From Pseudonocardia sp. (GTDB lineage: Bacteria; Actinomycetota; Actinomycetes; Mycobacteriales; Pseudonocardiaceae), in assembly GCA_025869365.1 (NCBI GenBank), contig JAOZVV010000120.1, positions 1-39,326 of the forward strand: a stretch of DNA of 39,326 nt, read 5' to 3'. The translations under genes were made by a program, and so were the position numbers. Shown piece after piece: positions 7,933 through 16,453 of this stretch. How positions within the stretch are numbered: the stretch's first letter is position 1; every line of letters starts with the position of its first letter. The notes under the pieces are model-generated. The model was not told the origin of the DNA. It was given only the letters and a program-made list of their open reading frames with translations, and searched no databases.

Positions 7933-8589
7933 GTGCGAGACTCCCTCGAGGCCCTGCTGGACCAGCTGGACGACACCCTGACCCTGCTGGGTCACGAGGT
8001 CGCCACCGCGATGCAGCGTGCGACGGCCGCGCTGGTCGACAGCCGGCTCCGGCTGGCGGAACAGGTCATCTCCGGGGACAGCGGGATCGACGAGCTGCGG
8101 GCCCAGGCGGACGAGTTCGCGACCCAGGCCCTCGCCCTGCAGCAGCCCGTGGCGACGGACCTGCGTGCGGTCGTCGCGGCGATCCACGTGGCGTCGGACT
8201 TCGAGCGGATGGGCGGGCTCGCGGCGCACGTCGCGATGTCCGCCCGCCGCCGGTACCCCGACCACGTCGTCCCGGAGTCCGTGCGGCCGCTCTTCCGCAG
8301 CATGGGTGAGGTGGCCGTCGACCTGGCTCGCAAGGCCGCCGACGTCGTGCGGACCCGCGACGTCCAGCTCGCCGCCGCGATCGACCGCGAGGACGACGAG
8401 ATGGACCGGCTGCACCGCGAACTCTTCGCCGTGCTCATGGCCCCGGCCTTCGGCGACGACGTGCAGGCCGCGGTGGACCTGACCCTGCTGGGCAGGTTCT
8501 ACGAGCGCTACGCGGACCACGCCGTCGCGGTGTCCCGGCGGGTCGTCTACGTCGTGACGGGCACCCGGCCGGGTCCGCTGAACGTCTGA
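7933..8589 (+). CDS. phoU: PhoU-family phosphate signalling protein (copy 2)
   Basis: A second full-length PhoU (218 aa) with both helical repeats and both metal-binding regions intact ([47 protein letters not shown]). Its role should overlap that of copy 1: signalling phosphate sufficiency to the PhoR/SenX3-type kinase and the Pst transporter. The start is GTG 7933, directly behind a -10 box. It has its own PHO box, so the pair can be regulated similarly yet independently. It converges on pstB, with a strong hairpin between them. Copy 1 has MGDLALHV where this copy has MGGLAAHV; other differences are conservative, so no loss of function is evident. Confidence 0.95.
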   Translation: MRDSLEALLDQLDDTLTLLGHEVATAMQRATAALVDSRLRLAEQVISGDSGIDELRAQADEFATQALALQQPVATDLRAVVAAIHVASDFERMGGLAAHVAMSARRRYPDHVVPESVRPLFRSMGEVAVDLARKAADVVRTRDVQLAAAIDREDDEMDRLHRELFAVLMAPAFGDDVQAAVDLTLLGRFYERYADHAVAVSRRVVYVVTGTRPGPLNV

Positions 8590-8608
8590 GGTCACCCCGG
8601 GGGACGCA

Positions 8609-8654
8609 CGAACGGCACTCTCGCCCACCGGGTCGGTGGCGAGAGTGCCGTTCG
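8609..8654. terminator. long hairpin between convergent phoU-2 and pstB
   Basis: Inverted repeat with arms 8609-8630 and 8634-8654, 21 paired bases with a single bulged C and a 3-base loop. It fills the space between two convergent stop codons, so it is likely a bidirectional terminator. There is no U tract, which is usual in high-GC actinobacteria. The arm CGAACGGCACTCTCGCC may belong to a dispersed hairpin family. Confidence 0.75.
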
Positions 8655-8677
8655 GGGCGCCGGCAGGGAGAAGGGAC

Positions 8678-9454
8678 TCAGCCGAAGCGGCCCGAGATGT
8701 AGTCCTCCGTGGCCTGCTGGCCCGGGTTCGAGAACATCTTCGGGGTGTCGTCGACCTCGACGAGCCGCCCGGGCTCGCCCGTCGCACGCAGGTTGAAGAA
8801 CGCCGTCCGGTCGCTCACGCGCGCGGCCTGCTGCATGTTGTGGGTGACGATGACGATCGTGTAGTCCTTCTTGAGCTCCGAGATCAGGTCCTCGATCGCC
8901 AGCGTGGAGATCGGGTCCAGGGCGGAGCACGGCTCGTCCATCAGCAGGACGTCCGGCTGCACCGCGATCGCGCGGGCGATGCACAGCCGCTGCTGCTGGC
9001 CGCCGGAGAGACCGCCGCCCGGCTTGTTCAGCCGGTCCTTGACCTCGGTCCACAGGTTCGCGCCGCGCAGGGCCCGCTCGGCGACCTCGTCGAGTTCCTT
9101 GCGCCCCTTGCCGCCCTGCAGCTTCAGCCCCGCGACGACGTTGTCCCGGATGGACATGGTCGGGAACGGGTTGGGCCGCTGGAAGACCATGCCGATCGTC
9201 CGGCGCACCCCCACGGGGTCCACGGCGGACGCGTAGATGTCCTCGCCGTCGAGCATCACCGAGCCCTCGACCCGCGCCCCGGGGATGACCTCGTGCATGC
9301 GGTTCAGCGTGCGGAGGACCGTGGACTTGCCGCAGCCGGACGGGCCGATGAAGGCCACCACGCTGCGGGGGGCGACGGAGAGGCTCACCGAGTCCACGGC
9401 GTGGAACTTGCCGTAGTAGATGTCGACGTCCTTGAGGTCCAGGCGCTTGGCCAT
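8678..9454 (-). CDS. pstB: phosphate ABC transporter ATP-binding protein PstB
   Basis: ATPase subunit that powers high-affinity phosphate import through PstC/PstA. The 258 residues contain Walker [10 protein letters not shown] (~36-44), a Q-loop, the ABC signature LSGGQQQRL, Walker B VLLMDEP and the switch histidine in VTHNMQQA. Pst-specific features are [14 protein letters not shown] near the start and [17 protein letters not shown]. It starts at ATG 9454, 12 bp after the pstA stop, so it is the last gene of a pstSCAB operon on the minus strand. Confidence 0.98.
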   Translation of the reverse strand: MAKRLDLKDVDIYYGKFHAVDSVSLSVAPRSVVAFIGPSGCGKSTVLRTLNRMHEVIPGARVEGSVMLDGEDIYASAVDPVGVRRTIGMVFQRPNPFPTMSIRDNVVAGLKLQGGKGRKELDEVAERALRGANLWTEVKDRLNKPGGGLSGGQQQRLCIARAIAVQPDVLLMDEPCSALDPISTLAIEDLISELKKDYTIVIVTHNMQQAARVSDRTAFFNLRATGEPGRLVEVDDTPKMFSNPGQQATEDYISGRFG

Positions 9455-9466
9455 CTGCTCGCTCTC

Positions 9467-10381
9467 CTATTTGGTCTTCGGCGCGGTGGCCTTGGCCAGC
9501 ACCGCGGCGATGATCTGGAAGATCGTGATGATCAGGATGAGGGTGACGGCGGCGCCCCAGAGCCGGTCCGCCCCGGCGTCCGTCGGGTTGCTCCGCTCGA
9601 CGGTCATCATCAGCGGCAGCGAGGCCATGTTGCCCTCGAAGACGTTGAAGTTGATGAACGGCGCGTAGGCCACGAGGATCAGCACCGGTGCGGTCTCGCC
9701 CATGACCCGCGCCAGCGCCAGCACGATGCCGGTCAGCATGCCGGACAACGCGGTCGGGATGACGATCTTGGTGATCGTCTTCCATTTCGGGACGCCGAGC
9801 GCGTAGGAGGCCTCGCGCAGGTCGTCCGGGACGATCCGCAGCATCTCCTCGGTGGAGCGCACGACGACCGGGAGCATCAGCAGCACCAGGGCCAGCGACA
9901 CCGCGAACGCGCTGCGGCCCAGGCCGAACACCGAGATCCACACCGCGTAGACGAACAGCGCGGCCACGATCGACGGGACACCGGTGAGGATGTCCACCAT
10001 GAACGTGACGGACTTCGACAGCCGCGTGCGGCCGCCGTACTCGACGAGGTAGACCGCGACCATGATCCCGATCGGCGTGGCGATCACCGCGCAGATCAGG
10101 CCCTGGAACAGGGTGCCCACGATCGCGTGGTAGGCGCCGCCGCCCTCCTGCCGGGCCAGCAGGCCGTTGAGGGACTCGCTCCACCACGCCGAGTTGAGGA
10201 CCGAGCCGAGGCCCTTGACGAGCACCGTGCCGATCACCCAGACCAGCGGGACCAGGGCGATCAGGAAGGCGACGGTGACGGCGCCGGTGGCGAGGCCGTT
10301 GCGGAAGCGCCGGCTGCCGCTGATGCCGATGAACGCGGGCGCCGTCGCGGGCCGCTCGAGATCCCGGTCGGTGATGGTCAA
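9467..10381 (-). CDS. pstA: phosphate ABC transporter permease PstA
   Basis: One of two membrane permeases forming the phosphate channel. The 304-residue sequence has six hydrophobic helices and the ABC EAA-like loop LREASYALGVPKWKTITKIVIPTAL, which contacts PstB. The start is probably TTG 10381 behind GGAG, 13 bp after the pstC stop; no ATG or GTG lies nearby in frame. The N-terminal ~25 residues (TDRDLERPATAP...) are cytoplasmic. Spacing to pstC and pstB indicates translational linkage in one operon. Confidence 0.97.
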   Translation of the reverse strand: MTITDRDLERPATAPAFIGISGSRRFRNGLATGAVTVAFLIALVPLVWVIGTVLVKGLGSVLNSAWWSESLNGLLARQEGGGAYHAIVGTLFQGLICAVIATPIGIMVAVYLVEYGGRTRLSKSVTFMVDILTGVPSIVAALFVYAVWISVFGLGRSAFAVSLALVLLMLPVVVRSTEEMLRIVPDDLREASYALGVPKWKTITKIVIPTALSGMLTGIVLALARVMGETAPVLILVAYAPFINFNVFEGNMASLPLMMTVERSNPTDAGADRLWGAAVTLILIITIFQIIAAVLAKATAPKTK

Positions 10382-10394
10382 TGCCCCACTCCGT

Positions 10395-11471
10395 TCATGC
10401 TTTGGCCCCCGAGCGGGCGACGACCCACCGGGCCGCCGCGTTGACGACGAACGTGAGGACGAAGAGCACCAGGCCCGCGGCGATGAACGCGCCGGCCGAG
10501 AGGTTGTTGTTCAGTTCGGCGAAGGACAGCGCGATCTTCGACGCGAACGTGGCGCCGCCGTCGAAGAGGCTGCCGCCGAAGATCTGCGGGGTGGCCGCGA
10601 GGATGATCGTCAGGGCGATCGTCTCGCCGAGGGCACGGCCCAGGCCGAGCATCGCGGCGCTGACGTAACCCGCCTTGCCGAAGGGCCACACGGTCATCCG
10701 CACGACCTCCCACTTCGTGGCGCCGAGGGCCAGCGCGGCCTCGATCTGCGCGCGCGGGGTCCGGGCGAACACCTCGCGGGAGATCGCGGTGATGATCGGC
10801 AGGATCATGACCGCGAGGACGATGCCCGCGGTGAAGACCGTCGCTCCGGCGATCTGCACGTTCCCGGGTGAGAAGAGGAAGAACCAGCCGAGCGTGTCCT
10901 GCAGCCAGAGGGCGAACGGCTGGAGCACCGGCGCCAGCACGAACAGGCCCCAGAGCCCGAAGATGATCGACGGGACGGCGGCGAGCAGGTCGATCAGGTA
11001 GCCGAACGGGCGGGCGACCTGGCGCGGGGCGTACTGGGTGAGGAACAGGGCGATGCCCAGCCCCACCGGCATGGCCAGGACCAGCGCGAACAGCGACACC
11101 TCGACGGTGACGAGCAGCAGGTCCAGGATGCCGAAGTTCAGCTTGGTCGGATCCCCGGCGTCGAAGGTCCGGCCGGTGAGGAAGTTGCCCTGGTCGGCGA
11201 CGACCGACGGCACCGCCTGGACCAGCAGGAACACCGCGATCGCGGCGACGAGCGCCACGACGAAGACACCCGAGCCGGTGGCCAGGCCGCGGAAGATGCG
11301 GTCCCCGCGCTGGACGAACGTCCGGCCCGGGGCCTCCCCGGGCGGGGTGGCGGAATCGGGGGTACTGATGCCTGCCTCCGGAGCGACGACGGTGTCCGCG
11401 AGGGCCGGGCCCCACCGGTCACCGGCGTCACCGGTGCCGGCGGGGCCCGCCGTCGTGGTCGGGTCGCTCAC
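10395..11471 (-). CDS. pstC: phosphate ABC transporter permease PstC
   Basis: Partner permease of PstA, importing phosphate handed over by PstS. The 358-residue protein has an N-terminal cytoplasmic Pro/Thr-rich tail of ~70 residues, six transmembrane helices and the coupling loop [23 protein letters not shown]. The GTG start at 11471 has no recognisable ribosome-binding site. Instead it overlaps the stop of a 24-codon ORF (GTGA), so translation probably depends on that upstream ORF. It lies 136 bp after pstS, an unusually large gap in a pst operon. Confidence 0.96.
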   Translation of the reverse strand: MSDPTTTAGPAGTGDAGDRWGPALADTVVAPEAGISTPDSATPPGEAPGRTFVQRGDRIFRGLATGSGVFVVALVAAIAVFLLVQAVPSVVADQGNFLTGRTFDAGDPTKLNFGILDLLLVTVEVSLFALVLAMPVGLGIALFLTQYAPRQVARPFGYLIDLLAAVPSIIFGLWGLFVLAPVLQPFALWLQDTLGWFFLFSPGNVQIAGATVFTAGIVLAVMILPIITAISREVFARTPRAQIEAALALGATKWEVVRMTVWPFGKAGYVSAAMLGLGRALGETIALTIILAATPQIFGGSLFDGGATFASKIALSFAELNNNLSAGAFIAAGLVLFVLTFVVNAAARWVVARSGAKA

Positions 11472-11542
11472 TGGGCGCGGAGCTGCGCGATGCAGCGGAC
11501 CGGGGGCGTCGCGCCCGTTGTCTCGAGCGTCTGCGCGCTCAC
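11468..11542 (-). CDS. 24-residue leader ORF coupled to pstC
   Basis: GTG 11542 follows GGAGG by five bases, the best ribosome site in the pstS-pstC gap. It opens a 24-codon frame encoding [15 protein letters not shown] followed by RCIAQLRAQ, and its TGA overlaps the pstC GTG as GTGA. The layout implies that ribosomes translate this peptide and then re-initiate on pstC. I know of no named family. A regulatory role, for example setting permease to binding-protein ratio, is inference. It could also be a fortuitous frame, although the combination of a strong ribosome site here and none at pstC argues against that. Confidence 0.6.
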   Translation of the reverse strand: MSAQTLETTGATPPVRCIAQLRAQ

Positions 11543-11607
11543 GTGAGCCTCCGAAAGTGTGCCAGGTAGAGCCCGCTCCGACGGGGATCGGGCAGGTGGG
11601 GCCGGTC

Positions 11608-12732
11608 TCAGGTGGTCGGCGCCGCGATGGCGTCGATCGCCGTGATCAGCTTCTGCTGGAAGGCCGCGGGGAGCTTCGCGTAACCGGCGTCGGGCAGGTT
11701 CGCCTGGCCGTCGGTGGCAGCCGTGGCGAGGAACGCCTTGACCGCCTTGGCGGTGGCGGCGTCGTAGCCCTTCGAGCAGACGATCTCGTAGGTCGCCAGG
11801 ACCAGCGGGTACTGCCCGGCCGCAGTGGAGCTGTAGACGGACTTGAGGTCCAGCTTGAGGTCGTTGCCCTGGCCCGCGATCTGGGCACCCTCGATCGCCT
11901 TGCCGACGGTGGTGTCGTCGAGGGCGACCGGGCCGGCGCCGCTGTCGATCTGCGCCATGCTCAGCTTGTTGTCCTGGGCGTAGGACAGCTCGACGTAGCT
12001 GATCGAACCCTCGGTGGCCGCGACGGCCTGCGCCACGCCGGAGGACTTCTCCGCACCGGAGCCGATGCCGCCGGCGAACTTCTTGCCGGCGCCCTGCGTC
12101 CAGGCGCCCTTCGACGAGGCCTGCAGGTACTGCTGGAAGTTGTCCGTAGTGCCGGACTCGTCCGAGCGGAAGACCACGTTGATCGGGGTGGCCGGGAGCG
12201 TCTTGCCCGCGTTCAGGGCCACGATCGCCGGGTCGTTCCAGGTCGTGATCGAGCCGTTGAAGATCTTGGCGGTGACCTCGCCGTCGAGCACGAGGCCGTC
12301 GACACCGGCGAGCTTGTAGCCGATCGCGACCGGGCCGAACACCAGCGGCAGGTTCCACGCCGGGTTGTTCTGGCACCGCGCCGCGGCCGGGGCCGTCTCG
12401 GTGTCCTTCAGGGCGGAGTCGGAGCCACCGAAGTCCACGAGGCCGGCGGTGAACTGCTTGACGCCCGCACCGGAGCCGGTGGGGTTGTAGGCGATGCTCG
12501 CGCCGGAGCACTTGGCCTGGTAGGCCTGCGCGAAGACGTCCATCGCGTTCTTCTGCGCGGACGAGCCCTCGGCGGTCAGGCTCGTCTTGCCGCTGCAGTC
12601 GACAGCGGGCGAGCTGGCCGCCGAAGCGCCACCCGCGCTCGCGCCGGTGTTCGGGTCACTGCCACAGGCGGCGAGCACGAGTGCTCCAGCCGCGACCATG
12701 GCCAGTGCGGCGCCGTGCCGCTGGATCTTCAC
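11608..12732 (-). CDS. pstS: phosphate-binding lipoprotein PstS
   Basis: Extracytoplasmic substrate-binding protein that captures phosphate for PstCAB. From GTG 12732, preceded by GGAGGA, the 374 residues begin with a short lipoprotein signal ([22 protein letters not shown]) whose lipobox LAAC places the lipidated cysteine at ~24. Phosphate-contact motifs follow: LTAEGSSAQ near the mature N terminus, [19 protein letters not shown] and [15 protein letters not shown]. Upstream in-frame codons to 12882 are not used in this model, as they overlap the promoter. The operon promoter carries a PHO box. Confidence 0.97.
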   Translation of the reverse strand: MKIQRHGAALAMVAAGALVLAACGSDPNTGASAGGASAASSPAVDCSGKTSLTAEGSSAQKNAMDVFAQAYQAKCSGASIAYNPTGSGAGVKQFTAGLVDFGGSDSALKDTETAPAAARCQNNPAWNLPLVFGPVAIGYKLAGVDGLVLDGEVTAKIFNGSITTWNDPAIVALNAGKTLPATPINVVFRSDESGTTDNFQQYLQASSKGAWTQGAGKKFAGGIGSGAEKSSGVAQAVAATEGSISYVELSYAQDNKLSMAQIDSGAGPVALDDTTVGKAIEGAQIAGQGNDLKLDLKSVYSSTAAGQYPLVLATYEIVCSKGYDAATAKAVKAFLATAATDGQANLPDAGYAKLPAAFQQKLITAIDAIAAPTT

Positions 12733-12785
12733 TTGCGTCCTCCGCTGAGGTTCTACGGACGGCTCGGGGTGGCCGTTCGGGCAGG

Positions 12786-12840
12786 ACGCTAAGCAAGCCG
12801 GGTGGACGCACGTCCGCAATGAGGTGAACGCAGGATGAAC
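12786..12840 (-). promoter_or_regulatory. PHO box and -10 of the pstSCAB operon
   Basis: On the minus strand, units GTTCATCCTGC (12840-12830) and GTTCACCTCAT (12829-12819) form a PHO box. TAGCGT (12791-12786) follows after 27 bp, the same distance as at both phoU promoters. This gives a 5' leader of roughly 45-50 nt before pstS. It predicts phosphate-starvation induction by a PhoP/RegX3-type regulator not encoded in this window. Confidence 0.82.
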
Positions 12841-12958
12841 AGGTCGTCCGGCCGAGTCACGGTCACCCGAACGGCGGCACACGCGCCCCCGGGCCCGACG
12901 GTGGCGCGAACACCGAACGTGACGTGCGCCGACGATCCCTCACGGATCGGGCGACCCC

Positions 12959-13852
12959 TCAGCGGGTGTAGGCCACGTCCGAGGCGAAGACGGTGAAACC
13001 CAGCTTCTCGTAGACCCGGACCGCGGGCACGTTGTCCGACTCCACGTAGAGCAGCACGGTGTCCAGGCCGCGCTCGTGCAGGTGGTGCAGCCCGGCGAGG
13101 GTGAGCACCCGGCCCAGCCCCCGGCCGTGGGCCGCGGGGTCCACGCCCAGCACGTAGACCTCGCCCAACGCGGGTTCGGCCTCCGTGGCGGGGTGGACCT
13201 TCGTCCAGTGGTACCCCAGCAGCGGGCCCCCGCCGTCGGGGACGGCGAGCAGGAAACCGGCGGCGTCGAACCAGCTCTCGGCCTCGCGTTCGCGGACCTG
13301 CGCCTCGGTCCAGCCGCCCTGTTCGGGGTGCCAGTCGAACGCGGCGTTGTTCACACGCAGGAACTCCGGCTCGTCCTGCCCGACGACGAACGGGCGGATC
13401 CGGACCCCGCTCGGGACGACCAGCTCGGGCAGCGGCCCCGCCGAGGCCGCGGCCCGGCGCATCTGCAGCAGCACGCGGGCGCGGGCGAAGCCGAGGTGCT
13501 CGGCGATCCGGGCGGCCGCGGGCTGGTCCCCGTGCGCCCAGACGTGCAGCGGGGACGGGCCGGCGGCGGACAGCGCGCGGGCGAGGGAGGTACCGACACC
13601 TCGGCCCCGGTAGGCGGGGTGCGTGACGAGCTCGGCCGCGTCGCCGTCGAGCTGTGCGTATCCCTGCAGGACACCGGAGTCCGTGACGAGGACGTGGGAC
13701 AGCCCGTCCCGGGCACCGCCGCGGCGCAGGTTCAGCAGGAACTGCTCGGAGAGCGGGTCCGTGCCGTCCTGGCGGGTGGCGGCCTCGGCGAGCGCGAGCA
13801 CCTCCGCGGTACGGGCGTCGTCGAGCTGGGGCAGGGAGAGCACGTCACTCAC
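12959..13852 (-). CDS. mshD: mycothiol synthase MshD
   Basis: Last enzyme of mycothiol synthesis: acetyl-CoA dependent acetylation of Cys-GlcN-inositol. The protein is 297 residues from GTG 13852 and consists of two GNAT acetyltransferase domains. The first (~1-140) has the degenerate motif VTHPAYRGRGVGTSLAR. The second, catalytic domain (~150-297) has VLGVDPAAHGRGLGRVLTLAGLHHLHERG and the C-terminal LYVESDNVPAVRVYEKLGFTVF. Length agrees with characterised MshD (about 300-315). An upstream GTG at 13903 falls inside a palindromic repeat and is disfavoured. It follows glnR on the same strand, an arrangement also found in mycobacteria, and places the organism among mycothiol producers. Confidence 0.96.
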   Translation of the reverse strand: MSDVLSLPQLDDARTAEVLALAEAATRQDGTDPLSEQFLLNLRRGGARDGLSHVLVTDSGVLQGYAQLDGDAAELVTHPAYRGRGVGTSLARALSAAGPSPLHVWAHGDQPAAARIAEHLGFARARVLLQMRRAAASAGPLPELVVPSGVRIRPFVVGQDEPEFLRVNNAAFDWHPEQGGWTEAQVREREAESWFDAAGFLLAVPDGGGPLLGYHWTKVHPATEAEPALGEVYVLGVDPAAHGRGLGRVLTLAGLHHLHERGLDTVLLYVESDNVPAVRVYEKLGFTVFASDVAYTR

Positions 13853-13887
13853 GGGCCCGACCCTACGCGTCGCGACGGGCTCGCCGA

Positions 13888-13944
13888 GGTTCAGGAAAGC
13901 CACATTGCTGCAGCGTCGCTACAGGAATGTGGCTTTCCTGAACC
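13888..13944. repeat. palindromic repeat, copy 1 (GGTTCAGGAAAGCCACATT arms)
   Basis: Perfect 19-bp inverted repeat: arms 13888-13906 and 13926-13944 around a 19-nt loop, lying between mshD and glnR. The same 19-base arm occurs at 27330. The loops differ while the arms are conserved, as in a dispersed hairpin family. It ends 10 bp before the glnR stop on the plus-strand map, so it would fold in the transcript just after glnR and may terminate or stabilise it. Confidence 0.8.
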
Positions 13945-13953
13945 GGGCGCGGG

Positions 13954-14709
13954 TCAGCGGGTGCGGGACAGGATGCTTCGGTCGGCGTCGTCGTCCGAGT
14001 CGGACTCCTCGGGCAGCGCGCCCGCGGGAACGCCCAGGCCCGCCCGGCTGGGCCGGACGAACTTGTAGCCCACGTTGCGGACGGTGCCGATCATCTGCTC
14101 GTGCTCGGGGCCGAGCTTCGCCCGCAGCCGCCGGACGTGCACGTCCACGGTGCGCGTGCCACCGAAGAAGTCGTAGCCCCAGACCTCCTGCAGCAGCTGG
14201 GCCCGGGTGAAGACCCGGCCCGCATGCTGCGCGAGGTACTTGAGCAGCTCGAACTCCTTGTAGGTGAGCTCGAGCAGCCGGCCCTTGAGCCGGGCGGCGT
14301 AGGTGGCCTCGTCGATCACCAGCTCGCCGAGGACGAGGGCACCGCCGGCGGAGGCGGCGTCACCACCGGGCCGGGACTTCAGCAGCCGCAGCCGCGCGTC
14401 CACCTCGGCCGGGCCGGCCGTCGGCAGCAGGATCTCGTCGACGACCCACTCGCCCGAGACGGCCACCAGGCCACCCTCGTTCAGCACGGCGATGACCGGC
14501 ACGTCCGTCCCGGTGCTGCCGAGCAGCCGGCACAGGCTGCGGGCGGCGACCAGATCCGTGCGGGCGTCCACGAGGACCGCGTCGTGCGGTCCCGCGTCGA
14601 GCAGTGCCGCGACCTCGGGTGCCGCGGTACGGACACCGTGCGGGAGCAGCGTGAGTGCGGGGAGCACCGACCCGGGCTCCGTGTCCGCTGTCAGCAGTAG
14701 CAGTTCCAC
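13954..14709 (-). CDS. glnR: GlnR, OmpR-family nitrogen regulator
   Basis: Orphan response regulator that controls nitrogen assimilation (glnA, amtB, nirB and others) in actinomycetes. From GTG 14709, seven bases after AGGAGG, it has 251 residues. The atypical receiver domain (~1-115) contains VLVDARTDL with the conserved Asp (~48). The winged-helix OmpR domain (~125-220) has [53 protein letters not shown]. GlnR proteins work as phosphorylation-independent dimers, consistent with the absence of a partner kinase here. The acidic C-terminal tail ([13 protein letters not shown]) is lineage-specific. The neighbours mshD and lmeA match the mycobacterial glnR locus. The longer upstream frame to 15111 has no ribosome site. 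Confidence 0.95.
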   Translation of the reverse strand: MELLLLTADTEPGSVLPALTLLPHGVRTAAPEVAALLDAGPHDAVLVDARTDLVAARSLCRLLGSTGTDVPVIAVLNEGGLVAVSGEWVVDEILLPTAGPAEVDARLRLLKSRPGGDAASAGGALVLGELVIDEATYAARLKGRLLELTYKEFELLKYLAQHAGRVFTRAQLLQEVWGYDFFGGTRTVDVHVRRLRAKLGPEHEQMIGTVRNVGYKFVRPSRAGLGVPAGALPEESDSDDDADRSILSRTR

Positions 14710-15094
14710 CGCTGGCCTCCTCTCCACCGGAGATGGTCGCGCACCCCACGCCCGGGGTCCGTCGGCCAGGTCACGGTGGGCGACGTCGACGCACCGATCG
14801 TCCCGCGCGACCCGGCGGGGTCCGTCGCGCGGATCGGTCAAGAATAAACTCACAATGCCGGTTCCGTTAACCCGCGCGTCGTAGCTCACCTCGATCAGCA
14901 CGCCGCTGCGCTGCGACGACGCCTGCCGGGACGCCCGCAAGACCCCGTTCGGACACGATGTCGCGTCGGCCCCGTCCGGTCGGGACATCACGTGATCGGG
15001 TGGACACACGGCGCCGATCCGGACACCGCCGGAAGGCGTCCGCGGGGTCGCCTCTAGGTTCACCACCGAAACCCTTGCGGGTCGGAGGTCGAGA
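14710..15094. promoter_or_regulatory. divergent glnR/lmeA intergenic region with possible glnR promoter
   Basis: This 385-bp gap holds no convincing gene. On the minus strand, TATTCT (14846-14841) with TTAACG (14870-14865) 18 bp upstream is a plausible sigma-A type promoter for glnR, leaving a leader of about 130 nt. The -35 lies inside the short inverted repeat GGTT-AACGG-AACC (14861-14873 on the plus strand), which could be an operator. On the plus strand, GTTCACCACCG at 15058 resembles a single PHO unit but has no second unit. The lmeA ribosome site GGAGG is at about 15084. Confidence 0.35.
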
Positions 15095-15889
15095 GTGAAA
15101 CGCCTGATCATCGTGTTGCTGGTGCTCGTGGGAGTGCTGGTCGCCGTGGACTACGGGACCGCCGCGCTGGCGGAGTCCGCCGTGTCGCGCCAGATGCGCG
15201 AGCGGCTGGGACTCGCGGACGACCCGTCCGTCCGCATCAACGGCTTCCCGTTCCTCACCCAGGCGTTGTCCGGGAAGTACCGCAGCGTGGAGGTCGAGGC
15301 CGAGCGCGTGCCCGTCGGCCAGCTGCGTCAGGTCGACGTCCGGGCGCAGCTCGACGACGTCACGGCACCGCTGTCCGAGCTGATCGGGTCCGGCGCACGG
15401 ACGCTGCGGGTCGCGCAGGCGGACGGCTCCGTCCGGGTGGGGACGACCGATCTCGAGTCGCTGCTGCCGGGCGTGCAGAAGCTGACGATCGCCAACCTGG
15501 ACGCGAACGCCGTGGACACGCTCATCCGGGACGGCGGCGCCGATCCCGGGCTGCGCAGCCTGGACCCGGAGACGCTGGCCCGGTTCGGCGGGACCGTCAC
15601 CGTCCTCGGCCGGGAGCAGGACGTCGCCGTGGTCGCCGAGCTGCAGATCGTCGACGGGAAGATGCGGATCGTGCCCCGGGACGTCCGCCTCGGCGACGCC
15701 GACGCGGACCCGCTCCCGACGCCGGTCCAGGCCGTGCTGGAACGGCTCTTCACGATCGAGGTCGACCCCGGCACCCTCCCGTTCGAGGTCACCCCGACCG
15801 AGTTCCGGGCCCGGGACGGTCAGCTGGAGCTCCTCGGCACCGCGAAGAACGTCGTGCTCGGCGACGGCGGCGCCGCCACCAGCGGCTGA
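15095..15889 (+). CDS. LmeA-like DUF2993 phospholipid-binding exported protein
   Basis: Similar in family and gene position to mycobacterial LmeA, a periplasmic phospholipid-binding protein needed for lipomannan mannan elongation. The protein has 264 residues from GTG 15095, with GGAGG at the right distance. Residues 1-20 ([20 protein letters not shown]) form a signal peptide or membrane anchor. The rest is a DUF2993 (BPI/TULIP-like) domain, with the family landmarks [42 protein letters not shown] and, near the C terminus, [33 protein letters not shown] in slightly different form. Whether this organism makes lipomannan is unknown, so the family assignment is firmer than the pathway role. Confidence 0.87.
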   Translation: MKRLIIVLLVLVGVLVAVDYGTAALAESAVSRQMRERLGLADDPSVRINGFPFLTQALSGKYRSVEVEAERVPVGQLRQVDVRAQLDDVTAPLSELIGSGARTLRVAQADGSVRVGTTDLESLLPGVQKLTIANLDANAVDTLIRDGGADPGLRSLDPETLARFGGTVTVLGREQDVAVVAELQIVDGKMRIVPRDVRLGDADADPLPTPVQAVLERLFTIEVDPGTLPFEVTPTEFRARDGQLELLGTAKNVVLGDGGAATSG

Positions 15890-15934
15890 CGACCCACGGG
15901 AATACCCCGGACGGACGCGGCGGTTGGCACCTGC

Positions 15935-16378
15935 ATGGATCTCGTCGGGTTGGTCGTCGTCCTCGGCACGCTCGCCGTCGCGACGGTCGCCGGGCTGGTG
16001 ATGAAGGCCAGGTCCGGCCGGGTCCGGGACGGCCGCATCGGGGAGCCGGGGACCGCGGGCACCGGTTCGGACGGCTGGGCGCTCGCCGGGGTCGCGCCGG
16101 GCGCCGGGCGGGACGTGCTCCTGCTGCAGCTCTCCTCGCCGGTCTGCACGCCCTGCCGGCAGACCGCCGCCGTCCTGGAGGACCTCACCGTGCGGGAGCC
16201 GAGGGTCGCCCACGTCGAGATCGACGTGGCGGACCGGCCGGACGTGGCCCGCGAGCTCGGCGTGATGCGGACCCCCACCACCGTCGCCTTCGGACGGGGC
16301 GGCGCGGAGCTGCTCCGGGTGTCCGGCGTGCCCCGCGTGGCCGAGCTCGAGGGAGCCCTCGCCCGTGCGCTGGCCTGA
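15935..16378 (+). CDS. thiX: membrane-anchored thioredoxin-like protein (ThiX type)
   Basis: Thioredoxin-fold protein, 147 residues, starting at ATG 15935. One hydrophobic segment at the N terminus (residues ~3-22, LVGLVVVLGTLAVATVAGLV) anchors it, with the catalytic domain probably outside. The active-site motif is CTPC within LSSPVCTPCRQTAAVLEDL, followed by the cis-proline segment MRTPTTVAFG. It corresponds in position to Rv0816c (thiX) of M. tuberculosis, next to lmeA and the cysA/sseC operon. The partner is unknown; a role in handling disulfides or sulfur carriers of the neighbouring genes is inference. Confidence 0.85.
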   Translation: MDLVGLVVVLGTLAVATVAGLVMKARSGRVRDGRIGEPGTAGTGSDGWALAGVAPGAGRDVLLLQLSSPVCTPCRQTAAVLEDLTVREPRVAHVEIDVADRPDVARELGVMRTPTTVAFGRGGAELLRVSGVPRVAELEGALARALA

Positions 16379-16440
16379 CCTCGCCCGCTCGGGCCGATCC
16401 ACGTTCTGGGATCACATTCCTGTGGACCGGACCTTTCGGT

Positions 16441-16446
16441 TACGCT
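16441..16446 (+). promoter_or_regulatory. -10 box of the leaderless cysteine-peptide operon
   Basis: TACGCT (16441-16446) lies seven bases before the GTG of the leader peptide, the spacing expected for a leaderless transcript. The -35 region (TTCCTG near 16417) is weak. It should drive leader peptide, DUF4395, cysA and sseC. Confidence 0.45.
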
Positions 16447-16453
16447 CGCAGTC

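Noticed and set aside
12733..12882. Extension of PstS to a start at 12882
   Set aside because: It would run through the PHO box and -10; the GTG at 12732 has GGAGGA and gives a normal lipoprotein signal.
13853..13903. mshD start at GTG 13903
   Set aside because: The codon lies in the arm of the palindromic repeat, lacks a ribosome site and adds non-conserved residues.
15058..15079. GTTCACCACCG before lmeA as a PHO box
   Set aside because: Only one unit matches; the next 11 bases (AAACCCTTGCG) do not, and there is no -10 box 27 bp on.
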